Positions 23,122 to 29,153 of a stretch of DNA of 29,153 nucleotides are shown here, one piece after another. The position numbers and the translations under genes are program-made. How positions within the stretch are numbered: the first letter of the stretch is position 1; every line of letters begins with the position of its first letter. Origin of the DNA: an uncultured Oscillospiraceae bacterium (GTDB lineage: Bacteria > Bacillota > Clostridia > Oscillospirales > Ruminococcaceae); the NCBI GenBank assembly GCA_900547385.1, contig URGQ01000014.1, positions 1 to 29,153 on the forward strand, written 5' to 3'. The notes beneath the pieces were generated by a model. The model saw only the letters and a list, made by a program, of their open reading frames with translations. It was not told the origin of the DNA and ran no database searches.

Positions 23122-23448
23122 ATGGCAATGAATATAACAGAACTGCACGCGGAAAATTTTGAACAGGAAGTAGTAAACGCCGACCGGCCGGTGTGCATTG
23201 ACTTTTGGGCGCCATGGTGCGGTCCCTGCCGGATGCTTTCGCCGGTCATCGAGGAGCTGGCGGCGGAGGAACCGGCCATCAAGTTCTGCAAGGTGAATGT
23301 GGATGACGAGCCGGGGCTGGCGGCCCAGTTTGGGGTCAGCAGCATCCCGACGCTGATCTTCAGCAAAAACGGCGCGCTGACCGGCCGCACGGTGGGCTTC
23401 CGGCCCAAGGCAGAGCTGCTGGAGCTGATCGACGGGATCAAGGACTAA
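23122..23448 (+). CDS. trxA: Thioredoxin
   Basis: A 108-residue protein with the redox motif WCGPC (Cys33, Cys36) inside FWAPWCGPCR, and the cis-proline in SSIPTLIFSKNG. It reduces cytoplasmic disulfides with thioredoxin reductase, which is not in this window. Of three in-frame ATGs I prefer 23122, because AAAGGA is then 11 nt away. At 23110 the same motif overlaps the start codon. It is a single gene with its own promoter and terminator. Confidence 0.95.
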   Translation: MAMNITELHAENFEQEVVNADRPVCIDFWAPWCGPCRMLSPVIEELAAEEPAIKFCKVNVDDEPGLAAQFGVSSIPTLIFSKNGALTGRTVGFRPKAELLELIDGIKD

Positions 23449-23462
23449 AACTTTATAAAAAT

Positions 23463-23486
23463 ACCCCCGGTCACTGCGGCCGGGGG
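23463..23486 (+). terminator. Thioredoxin terminator
   Basis: GC-rich stem ACCCCCGGTC/GGCCGGGGGGT (one wobble), followed by GTTTTTC, 14 nt after the stop. Confidence 0.8.
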
Positions 23487-23505
23487 GTGTTTTTCTTTAT
23501 TCTGT

Positions 23506-24366
23506 TTATTCGGTTTTCTCCGGGGCGGGCTGTTCCGCGTACTGGTGCGGAGTGCCGCTGCCGGGGTAGCAATCCACCAGGGCGTGATACATCAGCGGCC
23601 ACACATGCTCGCTGACATCCCTGGTGCCGCGGTGCTCGCTATCGTAGGGCAGCACCTCCAGTACCTTAAGATTGACGGTGGTGGGCTGCCAGGGGAAATT
23701 CTTGAGGATCTTTTCGGTATTTTCGATGACGCAGACCACGATGGGGACTTTGGCCTTTTGGGCGATCTTGAAAGCGCCATTGCGGAAGGGCAGCAGCGGC
23801 TCCTCGGTTTTGTTGGTCTGTCCCTCCGGGTAGATGCCCATGGAAACGACATTCTCATCCAAAAGCTCCACCGCTTCATTGATGGTCTTAACGGCGGCGC
23901 GGTTATCCTCGCGGTCCAGCGGCAGGCAGAAGCACATATGCATGAGTTTATTGACAATGGGGATCTTGAAATTCTCCTTTTTGGAGATGAATGCCAGGGT
24001 AAATTCCGAAAGCTCCGCCATGGTGAGGACAGGATCAAAAATGGTGCGGTGGTTGCTGACCAGCAAAAAGCGGGTATCGTGTGGGATCTTCTCCCGGCCG
24101 GTGACATTGACCCGCACCCGCAGCAAGAACATACCCACCTGCACGATGTTGGTCATGAGCCAGTGGTAGAAGCGGGTCCTGCGGTCGGCGGGGCGATCGA
24201 TACGGATGAATACTGACAACAGCGCCACCAGCAGCAAAAAAACAATAATGCAGCCCAGTGTATAGCCCACGGCCAGCAGGATGCCAAGGATGGGGCCGAT
24301 GCTGTGAAGGATGCAGGTATAGACGGCCAGGCCGATACCCAGCAGGATGAGAATGGTGAGGATCAA
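23506..24366 (-). CDS. 1-acyl-sn-glycerol-3-phosphate acyltransferase (PlsC-like)
   Basis: A 286-residue protein. The N-terminal hydrophobic region (about 2-53) anchors it to the membrane. The acyltransferase block has the catalytic HX4D motif NHRTIFD (His106, Asp111), and YPEGQTNKT (Glu181-Gly182) as a variant of the EGTR motif, with Gln in place of Thr. It should acylate lysophosphatidic acid in phospholipid synthesis; the exact acceptor is inferred. The start is TTG 24366 with GAGGG 7 nt upstream, since no ATG precedes the hydrophobic segment. degV elsewhere in the window belongs to the same lipid theme but is not linked. Confidence 0.88.
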   Translation of the reverse strand: MILTILILLGIGLAVYTCILHSIGPILGILLAVGYTLGCIIVFLLLVALLSVFIRIDRPADRRTRFYHWLMTNIVQVGMFLLRVRVNVTGREKIPHDTRFLLVSNHRTIFDPVLTMAELSEFTLAFISKKENFKIPIVNKLMHMCFCLPLDREDNRAAVKTINEAVELLDENVVSMGIYPEGQTNKTEEPLLPFRNGAFKIAQKAKVPIVVCVIENTEKILKNFPWQPTTVNLKVLEVLPYDSEHRGTRDVSEHVWPLMYHALVDCYPGSGTPHQYAEQPAPEKTE

Positions 24367-24408
24367 GGGAGTCCCTCGCTTTCAGGTGGATGATGGATAA
24401 GAATAAAA

Positions 24409-24472
24409 AAGGAAAGATTAAGATTTCCTTAAGGTATAGTATCTATTCTATCGAAAAGATTTTGATTTGCAA
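24409..24472 (-). promoter_or_regulatory. Promoter and leader hairpin of the PlsC-like gene
   Basis: Minus-strand -35 TTGCAA (24472-24467), 16 nt, -10 TAGAAT (24450-24445). Downstream in the leader, AAGGAAA...TTTCCTT (24430-24424 with 24415-24409) followed by TTTT could act as a weak attenuator. Confidence 0.6.
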
Positions 24473-24512
24473 GGTATTTTTCCGTTAAATTTTCGTAAAC
24501 GATGGCATGGGC

Positions 24513-24541
24513 TTGCATTTTACGAGGTATAGCGGTATACT
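24513..24541 (+). promoter_or_regulatory. yedF promoter
   Basis: -35 TTGCAT (24513-24518), 17 nt, -10 TATACT (24536-24541), 47 nt before the ATG. Confidence 0.7.
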
Positions 24542-24588
24542 ATTGGCGGAATAACCGTTCTGAAAATACATTTACAGGAGGTATTGTG

Positions 24589-25188
24589 ATGAATCATATT
24601 GACGCAAAAGGCAAGGCCTGCCCCATGCCCGTAATGATGGCCAAAAAAGAGATGGATACCGGCTGCGAGGCGCTTTCCATCACGGTGGATAATGCCATAG
24701 CCGTACAGAATCTGAGCCGCCTGGCGGAGAGCCAGGGCTTTGCCGCCGAGACCGCCGAGGAGAACGGCTGCTATACCATTACCATGCACCGCACCGGCGC
24801 GCCGGCCCAGGAGATGCCTGAGGAGCTGCTGAACTGCGCTGTGCCCGCCGCGAGCGACTATGTGGTATTTGCCGGGCGGGATGTCATCGGTGAGGGCGAC
24901 CCGGAGCTGGGCCATTCCCTCATCAAGATGTTCTTCTACACCCTGAGCGAGAAGCCTGACCTGCCTTCCGCCATCTGCTTTATGAACAACGGCGTGCGGC
25001 TGGTGACTGAGAACGAGCAGACCATAGAGCACCTGAAGGTACTGGAAGCAAAGGGCGTCAAGCTGATTGTGTGCGGCACCTGCCTGAATTTCTACGGGCT
25101 GACCGACAAGCTGCAGTGCGGCGCCATCGGCAACATGTATGACATTGTGGAGACCATGACCAAGGCGGGCAAGGTCATCACCGTGTAA
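24589..25188 (+). CDS. yedF: YedF: sulfurtransferase-like selenium metabolism protein
   Basis: A 199-residue protein with two parts. Residues 1-70 are a TusA-like domain with the CPMP motif (Cys11) in DAKGKACPMPVMMAKKEMD. Residues about 88-199 are a DsrE-like domain with ICFMNNGVRL and LIVCGTCLNFYG. This fusion is the YedF family, linked by genome context to selenium use. No selD, selA or selB is in the window, so that link is family knowledge only. CAGGAGG precedes ATG 24589, which excludes the longer frame from 24502. It is a single gene between its own promoter and terminator. Confidence 0.92.
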   Translation: MNHIDAKGKACPMPVMMAKKEMDTGCEALSITVDNAIAVQNLSRLAESQGFAAETAEENGCYTITMHRTGAPAQEMPEELLNCAVPAASDYVVFAGRDVIGEGDPELGHSLIKMFFYTLSEKPDLPSAICFMNNGVRLVTENEQTIEHLKVLEAKGVKLIVCGTCLNFYGLTDKLQCGAIGNMYDIVETMTKAGKVITV

Positions 25189-25202
25189 GCAAAAAGAAAC
25201 AG

Positions 25203-25236
25203 CTCTTCCCCCGGCCGAAAGGTTGGGGGAGTTTTG
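25203..25236 (+). terminator. yedF terminator
   Basis: Hairpin CTTCCCCCGGCC-GAAA-GGTTGGGGGAG with small mismatches, followed by TTTTGC, 14 nt past the stop. Confidence 0.8.
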
Positions 25237-25258
25237 CTGGGGGCGGGTAGGCGCAAGA

Positions 25259-25358
25259 CGGCCGCAGGCCGCCCCGGCTGCGCCGGGGCCAGCGGGCGAA
25301 GCCCGCTGAGATCGCCCTTTGGGCGATCTGGCCTGCGGCCGAAACCAGTACCCTGCAG
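25259..25358. repeat. Four-way-junction repeat element D
   Basis: Outer 12-bp stem CGGCCGCAGGCC (25259-25270) / GGCCTGCGGCCG (25330-25341) encloses three perfect hairpins with no unpaired base between them: GCCCCGGC-TGC-GCCGGGGC (25271-25289), CAGCGGGC-GAA-GCCCGCTG (25290-25308) and AGATCGCCC-TTT-GGGCGATCT (25309-25329). On the minus strand the flank TGCAGGGTACTGG lies 3 nt from the stem and weakly resembles the flank of A, B and C. It sits between the yedF terminator and the PAP2 promoter. Confidence 0.9.
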
Positions 25359-25430
25359 GGGTCGGCGGTGTCATATTTTACAGGAATGTGAACATTTTAC
25401 ACCATTTGCCCCGGAGTGTGGCATGACATC

Positions 25431-25459
25431 TTGATTTTATGAAGGCGGACCGCTATACT
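25431..25459 (+). promoter_or_regulatory. Promoter of the PAP2 gene
   Basis: -35 TTGATT (25431-25436), 17 nt, -10 TATACT (25454-25459). The leader then carries GCCGGCACAAA twice in close succession. Confidence 0.7.
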
Positions 25460-25526
25460 ATTGATATTGAAAATCCGCCGGCACAAAATGCCGGCACAAA
25501 TTATCTTTTTCCGAGGTCAACACCCT

Positions 25527-26201
25527 ATGACAAAGCTGAAAGATTTTTTGCACAAGCGGCCCTCCGCATGGTATATGCTGTATATCCCGGTATATCTGCT
25601 GCTGTTTTTCATTGTGGAGCAGCTGGTACCCTCCACCTGCGATTACTGGGTGAGCTACCTGCCGCTGGATGATCTGATCCCCTTTTGCGAGTACTTTGTT
25701 GTTTTCTACTGCTTGTGGTATCCGCTGCTCATCGCCACGGCCATTTACCTTTTTGCCAATGATGACCACAGCTTTCGGCTATACGGATGGTTTATCATCA
25801 TCGCCTTTACCGGGACGCTTTTATTCTGCCTGATTTTCCCCAATGGACAGAACCTGCGCCCGGCCGAATTTACCGATCCGAACATCTTTACCTGGCTGGT
25901 GGGGCGGCTGTACCATGCCGATACCAACACCAATGTCATCCCCAGTATGCATGTACTGGGCTGCATGGCCGCCGTCTTTGGGCTGTTCCGCTGCTGCTGT
26001 ACCCCACGCTGGGCCAAGATCGGTGTCATTATCCTGACGGTGCTTATCAATGCCTCCACGGTGTTCATCAAGCAGCACAGCATCCTGGATGTTATCATTG
26101 CGCTGATCGTCAGCATGGTGCTGTACTTTGTGGTATTCCGGTGGATGGATAAACGCATCGGCGGCACACCGCTGCCCCTGCCGGAGGATGCCAAGACCTG
26201 A
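25527..26201 (+). CDS. PAP2-family membrane phosphatase
   Basis: A 224-residue protein with about six membrane helices. Catalytic PAP2 motifs are PSMH (residues 139-142, His142) and a C-terminal KQHSILD (His184, Asp188). The upstream KX6RP motif is not clearly recognisable. Such enzymes dephosphorylate lipid phosphates (phosphatidate, undecaprenyl pyrophosphate) at the membrane, or act as phosphotransferases. ATG 25527 was chosen because the promoter at 25431-25459 would put the start of the longer frame (25461) before any leader, and CGAGGT lies 9 nt upstream. Confidence 0.85.
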   Translation: MTKLKDFLHKRPSAWYMLYIPVYLLLFFIVEQLVPSTCDYWVSYLPLDDLIPFCEYFVVFYCLWYPLLIATAIYLFANDDHSFRLYGWFIIIAFTGTLLFCLIFPNGQNLRPAEFTDPNIFTWLVGRLYHADTNTNVIPSMHVLGCMAAVFGLFRCCCTPRWAKIGVIILTVLINASTVFIKQHSILDVIIALIVSMVLYFVVFRWMDKRIGGTPLPLPEDAKT

Positions 26202-26220
26202 TCCCGCAGAACAAAAGAGA

Positions 26221-26255
26221 ACCTCCCCTAACTTTCCGGTCAGGGGAGGTTTTTG
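26221..26255. terminator. Terminator after the PAP2 gene, shared with the GNAT region
   Basis: Stem ACCTCCCCT/AGGGGAGGT with a 12-nt loop, then TTTTTG on the plus strand. It may also stop minus-strand transcripts from the GNAT gene. Confidence 0.85.
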
Positions 26256-26260
26256 TGTAT

Positions 26261-26329
26261 TTATTTGTTTTGGGCCAGCCAGTCCATACGGCCGATGCGT
26301 TTTCTCAGAAGCCCAGTTAGTTCCTCCAT
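26261..26329 (-). CDS. Possible 22-residue peptide after the GNAT gene
   Basis: The frame starts MEELTGLLRKR and ends WLAQNK. Its ATG overlaps the ancestral GNAT stop (TAATG) and it ends just before the terminator. There is no ribosome binding site of its own, so it would depend on coupling to a GNAT that no longer reaches it. It may be chance. Confidence 0.25.
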   Translation of the reverse strand: MEELTGLLRKRIGRMDWLAQNK

Positions 26330-26823
26330 TATTTTTCTTTTGTTTTATGATATGCCAGCCGCTCGCCGCCATCTGCCAGGTAGATGATGCCGCACTGATG
26401 AAAGCCGTTTTAGGCAAGACAGCCCTGCATGGGCAGATTGATGCGATGGGTGTCGGCGCGGAGGTTGGGGTGCTGCTGCCAGCACCACGCCAGACAAAAG
26501 CTGCACACGCCGCCCCGGTGCGCCCCCACGCCCAGCCGGTGGATGACGCCGTAGGGTTTCTCATCCAGCCAGGTGCCCTGGTAGATTTTACGGTAGGTGG
26601 GTTCTTCCCCTACAGTGAAGCAGAATACCGCCAGCGGGGTGCCATTATCATCGCAGCAGAGATAGCTCTGCCCTTTGGTGATATCCTCTGTCACCAGTTC
26701 CCGGCTGGGGTAGCCGCCGCCCCACTGCTGGTCATTGCCGTTTTGGCGCATATACTGCCGGGCGTGGTCGTACAGGGCCATAGCGGCGTCTAAATCTTCT
26801 ATTTGAGTGGGGCGAATAAACAT
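26329..26823 (-). pseudogene. GNAT N-acetyltransferase interrupted by an in-frame stop
   Basis: The open part (26410-26823) encodes 137 residues: MFIRPTQIEDLDAAMALYD at the start, and LPMQGCLA before TAA (26412-26410). The same frame then continues NGFHQCGIIYLADGG...YHKTKEK to a second TAA at 26331-26329. That tail is the normal C-terminus of this GNAT group, which supplies the last strands of the fold. One base change (for example AAA or GAA to TAA) explains the break, and the intact protein would be about 164 residues. The promoter and AAAGGAG site are intact. It may be a true pseudogene, a recent polymorphism or a sequence error. The acceptor substrate is unknown. Confidence 0.82.
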
Positions 26824-26867
26824 CAGTAATCTCTCCTTTGCGGGGGCATATTCTTTGTGATGGGGAT

Positions 26868-26896
26868 ACTATAGCACACGGGAAAAGCCGGTGCAA
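26868..26896 (-). promoter_or_regulatory. Promoter of the GNAT gene
   Basis: Minus-strand -35 TTGCAC (26896-26891), 17 nt, -10 TATAGT (26873-26868). Confidence 0.75.
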
Positions 26897-26910
26897 GGGG
26901 GAAGTATGGA

Positions 26911-27020
26911 GCCCACCGGCATTTCGCCCCAAAGGGCGAAATGCCGGTGGGCCCCTGCCCTTAGCAGGAAGCCACGGGGGTGCAGGGAGCACGGAAAGGC
27001 CGCCGGCGGAGCCGACGGCC
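26911..27020. repeat. GC hairpin cluster E
   Basis: A perfect 19-bp stem with CAAA loop (26911-26952; arm begins GCCCACCGGCATTTCGCCC) is followed by a small CCTGC/GCAGG hairpin (26954-26968). Then comes GGCCGCCGGC-GGA-GCCGACGGCC (26998-27020, one mismatch, 3-nt loop). On the minus strand the last one is followed by TTTCC and sits 20 nt past the MFS stop, so it may terminate that gene. No outer stem encloses the cluster. Confidence 0.75.
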
Positions 27021-27040
27021 AAAATGCTCATGTGCGGTTT

Positions 27041-28225
27041 TTAGATGGTTTCGTCCCGGCCAGCTTTCTGTCCGGCCAGCAGGGCCACCATGCAGGTAAA
27101 CAGGATATACCCTAGGCCGATGTTCCAGTTGGGGGTCAGATCATGCAGCCAGCCCACCACCAGCGGACCTGTAGCGGCCAGCGCATAGCCTACCGACTGT
27201 GCAAAGCCGGAAAGCCGGGCGGCATCCACAGCGTTTTTGGCACGGAAGCCCATAAGCGCCAGCCCCATGCTGAAGGCGCAGCCGTTGGCGAGGCCCAGGA
27301 TGATGGTGGCAGCGACCTGCGCCGCGGCCGCGGAGGAGGCCATCAGGGTGGTGATGCCGATGATATTGAGGATGGAGCCCAGCAGCAGCCAACCGCGCTG
27401 ATCCCGGCGTTTACCGGCCAGGGTGGGCACCAGCAGCGAGGGGGCCAGGCTGACCACCTGATACAGGGAGGTGACCATCCCGGCGGTTTGGCCGGCCATG
27501 CCGGAGGACTGCAAAATGGTGGGCAGCCAGCCGATGACCGCATAGAAGATAAGGGAATTGATGCCGAAATACAGGGTGACGCACCAGGCCAGCCCACATT
27601 TCCAGATGGGCTTCGGATCGGATGCGGTTTCGGCCGGGCCGGTGGTGCCCAGCCGCAGGGAAACATTTTTGCGCCAGATAAAGCCGGTGATGACCACCGT
27701 GATACCCCAGATCATCAGCGCGCCGTTCCAGCCCAAGCCGGCGGTGGAAAGCGGGACATTAAGTGCCAAACCGATGGCGGCAGCCGCCACCATGGCCACG
27801 GTGAAGTAGGCCGTGACCTGCCCCACTCGGGTGGGATATTCCGCCTTGACCACAGCGGGGAGCAGCACATTGCCGATGGCGGTGCCGACACCGACGATGG
27901 CAGTACCGAGGAACAGTCCAAGGATGCCTGCGGTGCTCCTAAGCACGGTGCCCAGCAGGATAAGGCACAGCCCGATAAGGACGGTTCGGCCCTCCCCCAG
28001 GCGGCGGCCGATGCCGCCGGTAAGCGGACTGACCACGGCAAAGGCGATAAGCGGCAGGGTGGTAAGCAGCCCGGAAGCGCTGCCGGAAAGGCCCAGGCTT
28101 TTGGTGATCTCCGGGAGAAGGGGGCCCACGCCGGTAATGATGATGCGCAGACAGAAGGCCACCAGGATGATGCTGAGCATCATCCTGCGGCCTGGGGAGG
28201 AAACAGTGTTGGTTTCAGCTTTCGT
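27041..28225 (-). CDS. MFS transporter, CynX/NimT-like
   Basis: A membrane protein with about twelve helices. The segment SIILVAFCLRIIITGVGPLLPEI near the N-terminus and RMPSLGE-like RRLGEGRT after helix 2 fit the cyanate/nitroimidazole group of the major facilitator family. The substrate is unknown. The first ATG (28183, giving 380 residues) has no ribosome binding site. The same frame extends 14 codons upstream (KAETNTVSSPGRR, then MMLS), back to ACG at 28225, where GAGGG lies exactly 6 nt away. I give the longer coordinates because that reading looks like a real N-terminus with ATG changed to ACG. It is the downstream partner of the YihY gene (16-nt gap). Confidence 0.8.
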   Translation of the reverse strand, partial: TKAETNTVSSPGRRMMLSIILVAFCLRIIITGVGPLLPEITKSLGLSGSASGLLTTLPLIAFAVVSPLTGGIGRRLGEGRTVLIGLCLILLGTVLRSTAGILGLFLGTAIVGVGTAIGNVLLPAVVKAEYPTRVGQVTAYFTVAMVAAAAIGLALNVPLSTAGLGWNGALMIWGITVVITGFIWRKNVSLRLGTTGPAETASDPKPIWKCGLAWCVTLYFGINSLIFYAVIGWLPTILQSSGMAGQTAGMVTSLYQVVSLAPSLLVPTLAGKRRDQRGWLLLGSILNIIGITTLMASSAAAAQVAATIILGLANGCAFSMGLALMGFRAKNAVDAARLSGFAQSVGYALAATGPLVVGWLHDLTPNWNIGLGYILFTCMVALLAGQKAGRDETI

Positions 28226-28241
28226 AATGATCCCTCATTTT

Positions 28242-29093
28242 TTACTTATTTTTATTGCAGTGGTATTGCCAGTAGATCTTATTGACAAGGCCGCCCAGCA
28301 GGATGATGGTCCCGATGAGATGCAGCCAGAGCATCAAAATAATAAGCGAGGCCAGTGACCCATATACCAGCGTATACCGCGCCGAGGCACTGATCATGGT
28401 GGAGAAAAGGATGCTGACCGCCAAAATGGCCAGCCCGCCAAAGATGGCGCCCGGCAGAACTGGCAGCGCGGGACGGTTGTGTGGGGTAACGCTGCGGTAC
28501 AGCAGCAGCAACAGCAGCATGATAATACCGGTGAGCAGAATAAAACGCAGCCAGGTCCAGCTGGCGATGATCTCGCCCACATGGAACCACTGGTCCAGCA
28601 GATCGATGAACCAATCGCCGGTGGCCACTACCACCACCGAAAGGTAGATGATGACCAGGAATACCGCCGAGTAAAGGAAACTCATCACCGTGTGGAGCAG
28701 GCCCTGATAGCGCTGCTGGCCGTAAAGATCCCCCATGGTGGCCATGATGGTACCAAAGGCGCCGGAAGCCGCCGTAAACAGCAGGATGATACCGGCCCAC
28801 AGCATGGCCTGGGAGTAGTTATCATGAATATAGCCGAAGAAGGTGACCAGTGTTTCGGTCACCTGGGGAGGGATGACCTCGCTGAGCAGCTCCAGCAGCT
28901 CGCCGGTATCGATGCGGGTGCGGCCGATGATGCTGGCCACGCAGATGAGCAGCGGGAAAAAGCTGAGCATCAGGTAGTAGGCGAATGCTGCCGCGCTGCG
29001 GCCCATGCGCCTGCTGCCGTACAGGTCCAATATCTCATACACCTTAGTCAAAAACGGGCTCTTATCGATAATTTTCTGCAGGAATGGGGGCAA
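28242..29093 (-). CDS. YihY/BrkB-family membrane protein
   Basis: A 283-residue protein with about six helices. The family pattern is clear: SRRMGRSAAAFAYYLMLSFFPLLICVAS at residues about 27-54, FTAASGAFGTIMATMGDLYG in the middle, and GGLVNKIYWQYH at the end. The function of the family is not settled (older RNase BN naming is wrong; BrkB was a serum-resistance locus). The start is TTG 29093 behind a strong AAAGGAGG at 7 nt. It is probably cotranscribed with the MFS gene. Confidence 0.92.
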   Translation of the reverse strand: MPPFLQKIIDKSPFLTKVYEILDLYGSRRMGRSAAAFAYYLMLSFFPLLICVASIIGRTRIDTGELLELLSEVIPPQVTETLVTFFGYIHDNYSQAMLWAGIILLFTAASGAFGTIMATMGDLYGQQRYQGLLHTVMSFLYSAVFLVIIYLSVVVVATGDWFIDLLDQWFHVGEIIASWTWLRFILLTGIIMLLLLLLYRSVTPHNRPALPVLPGAIFGGLAILAVSILFSTMISASARYTLVYGSLASLIILMLWLHLIGTIILLGGLVNKIYWQYHCNKNK

Positions 29094-29153
29094 GGGATTC
29101 CCTCCTTTCTCCTAAATTCTACAAGCCGCCGGGCCCCGCCGCCCCGCTGCCGG
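29094..29153. other. Right window edge: upstream region of the YihY gene
   Basis: It holds the strong ribosome binding site of the YihY gene and then a GC-rich stretch (GCCGCCGGGCCCCGCCGCCCC is 21 bases, beginning at about 29124) that could be the edge of another hairpin element. The window ends before this can be judged. Confidence 0.3.

Noticed and set aside
24589..25188. yedF as evidence for a selenoprotein in this window
   Set aside because: No selenium genes or in-frame TGA with a SECIS-like hairpin were seen; the GNAT stop is TAA.
17764..26896. AGCCGGTGCA shared by the flank of C and the region near hairpin E
   Set aside because: In the second place it is part of the GNAT promoter -35 region, so the 10-base match is probably chance.
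27143..28285. 380-codon plus-strand frame
   Set aside because: Antisense shadow of the MFS transporter, low-complexity Gly/Gln/His composition.

Overview
The window looks like a chromosomal piece of a GC-rich, monoderm, anaerobic Firmicute of class Clostridia. Oscillospiraceae/Ruminococcaceae-type gut commensals are my best guess. The evidence is a sporulation gene (SpoIID), a T-box riboswitch, Gram-positive lipoprotein and sorting signals, a DegV protein, a GdpP-L9 gene pair, tRNAs with encoded CCA, and AGGAGG-type ribosome binding sites. No phage, CRISPR array or intact insertion sequence was seen. The lineage is inferred from gene content only.

Layout, left to right. 1-1000: an IclR regulator. 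1000-5000: a minus-strand metal-chelate (siderophore/haem/corrinoid-type) ABC importer operon with an embedded SAM methyltransferase, in the order permease, ATPase, methyltransferase, lipoprotein receptor. 5000-6700: a DegV fatty-acid-binding protein and a divergent DUF1836 protein. 6750-11090: an ECF sigma factor, a membrane anti-sigma candidate, a small lipoprotein, an MBOAT O-acyltransferase and an AlgJ-like DHHW protein in one operon. This looks like a stress-controlled polysaccharide O-acetylation locus. 11090-13110: a membrane-anchored XRE regulator and an AEC-family transporter. 13310-15870: gdpP and rplI. 16200-19000: a second ECF sigma/anti-sigma pair, then spoIID. 19039-19243: two tRNA-Ser genes. 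19300-21000: a locally less GC-rich stretch with a sortase-type beta-helix surface protein. 21060-22910: an alanine/sodium symporter behind a T-box leader. 23050-25240: thioredoxin, a PlsC-type acyltransferase and YedF. 25430-26260: a PAP2 phosphatase. 26260-29100: a GNAT acetyltransferase gene with an in-frame stop, an MFS transporter whose best-placed start codon is ACG, and a YihY/BrkB membrane protein.

The most unusual structure is a family of GC-rich intergenic elements. At 13211-13290, 16096-16182 and 25259-25341 an outer 10-12 bp stem encloses three perfect hairpins, each with exactly a 3-nt loop. A related two-hairpin version lies at 17781-17864, and other large GC hairpins at 26911-27020. 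The arms differ in sequence but keep the same architecture. Three copies share a flank close to TGCAG(C/T)ATCC(C/G)GG on one side of the outer stem. This looks like a dispersed structured repeat, and I do not recognise it as a described family.

Other points of interest: two ECF operons share a similar upstream promoter-like motif; a 10-bp direct repeat with 21-bp spacing lies upstream of the ABC operon; an 8-bp palindrome sits on the degV promoter; and several genes appear to start at TTG (degV, plsC-like, yihY-like).
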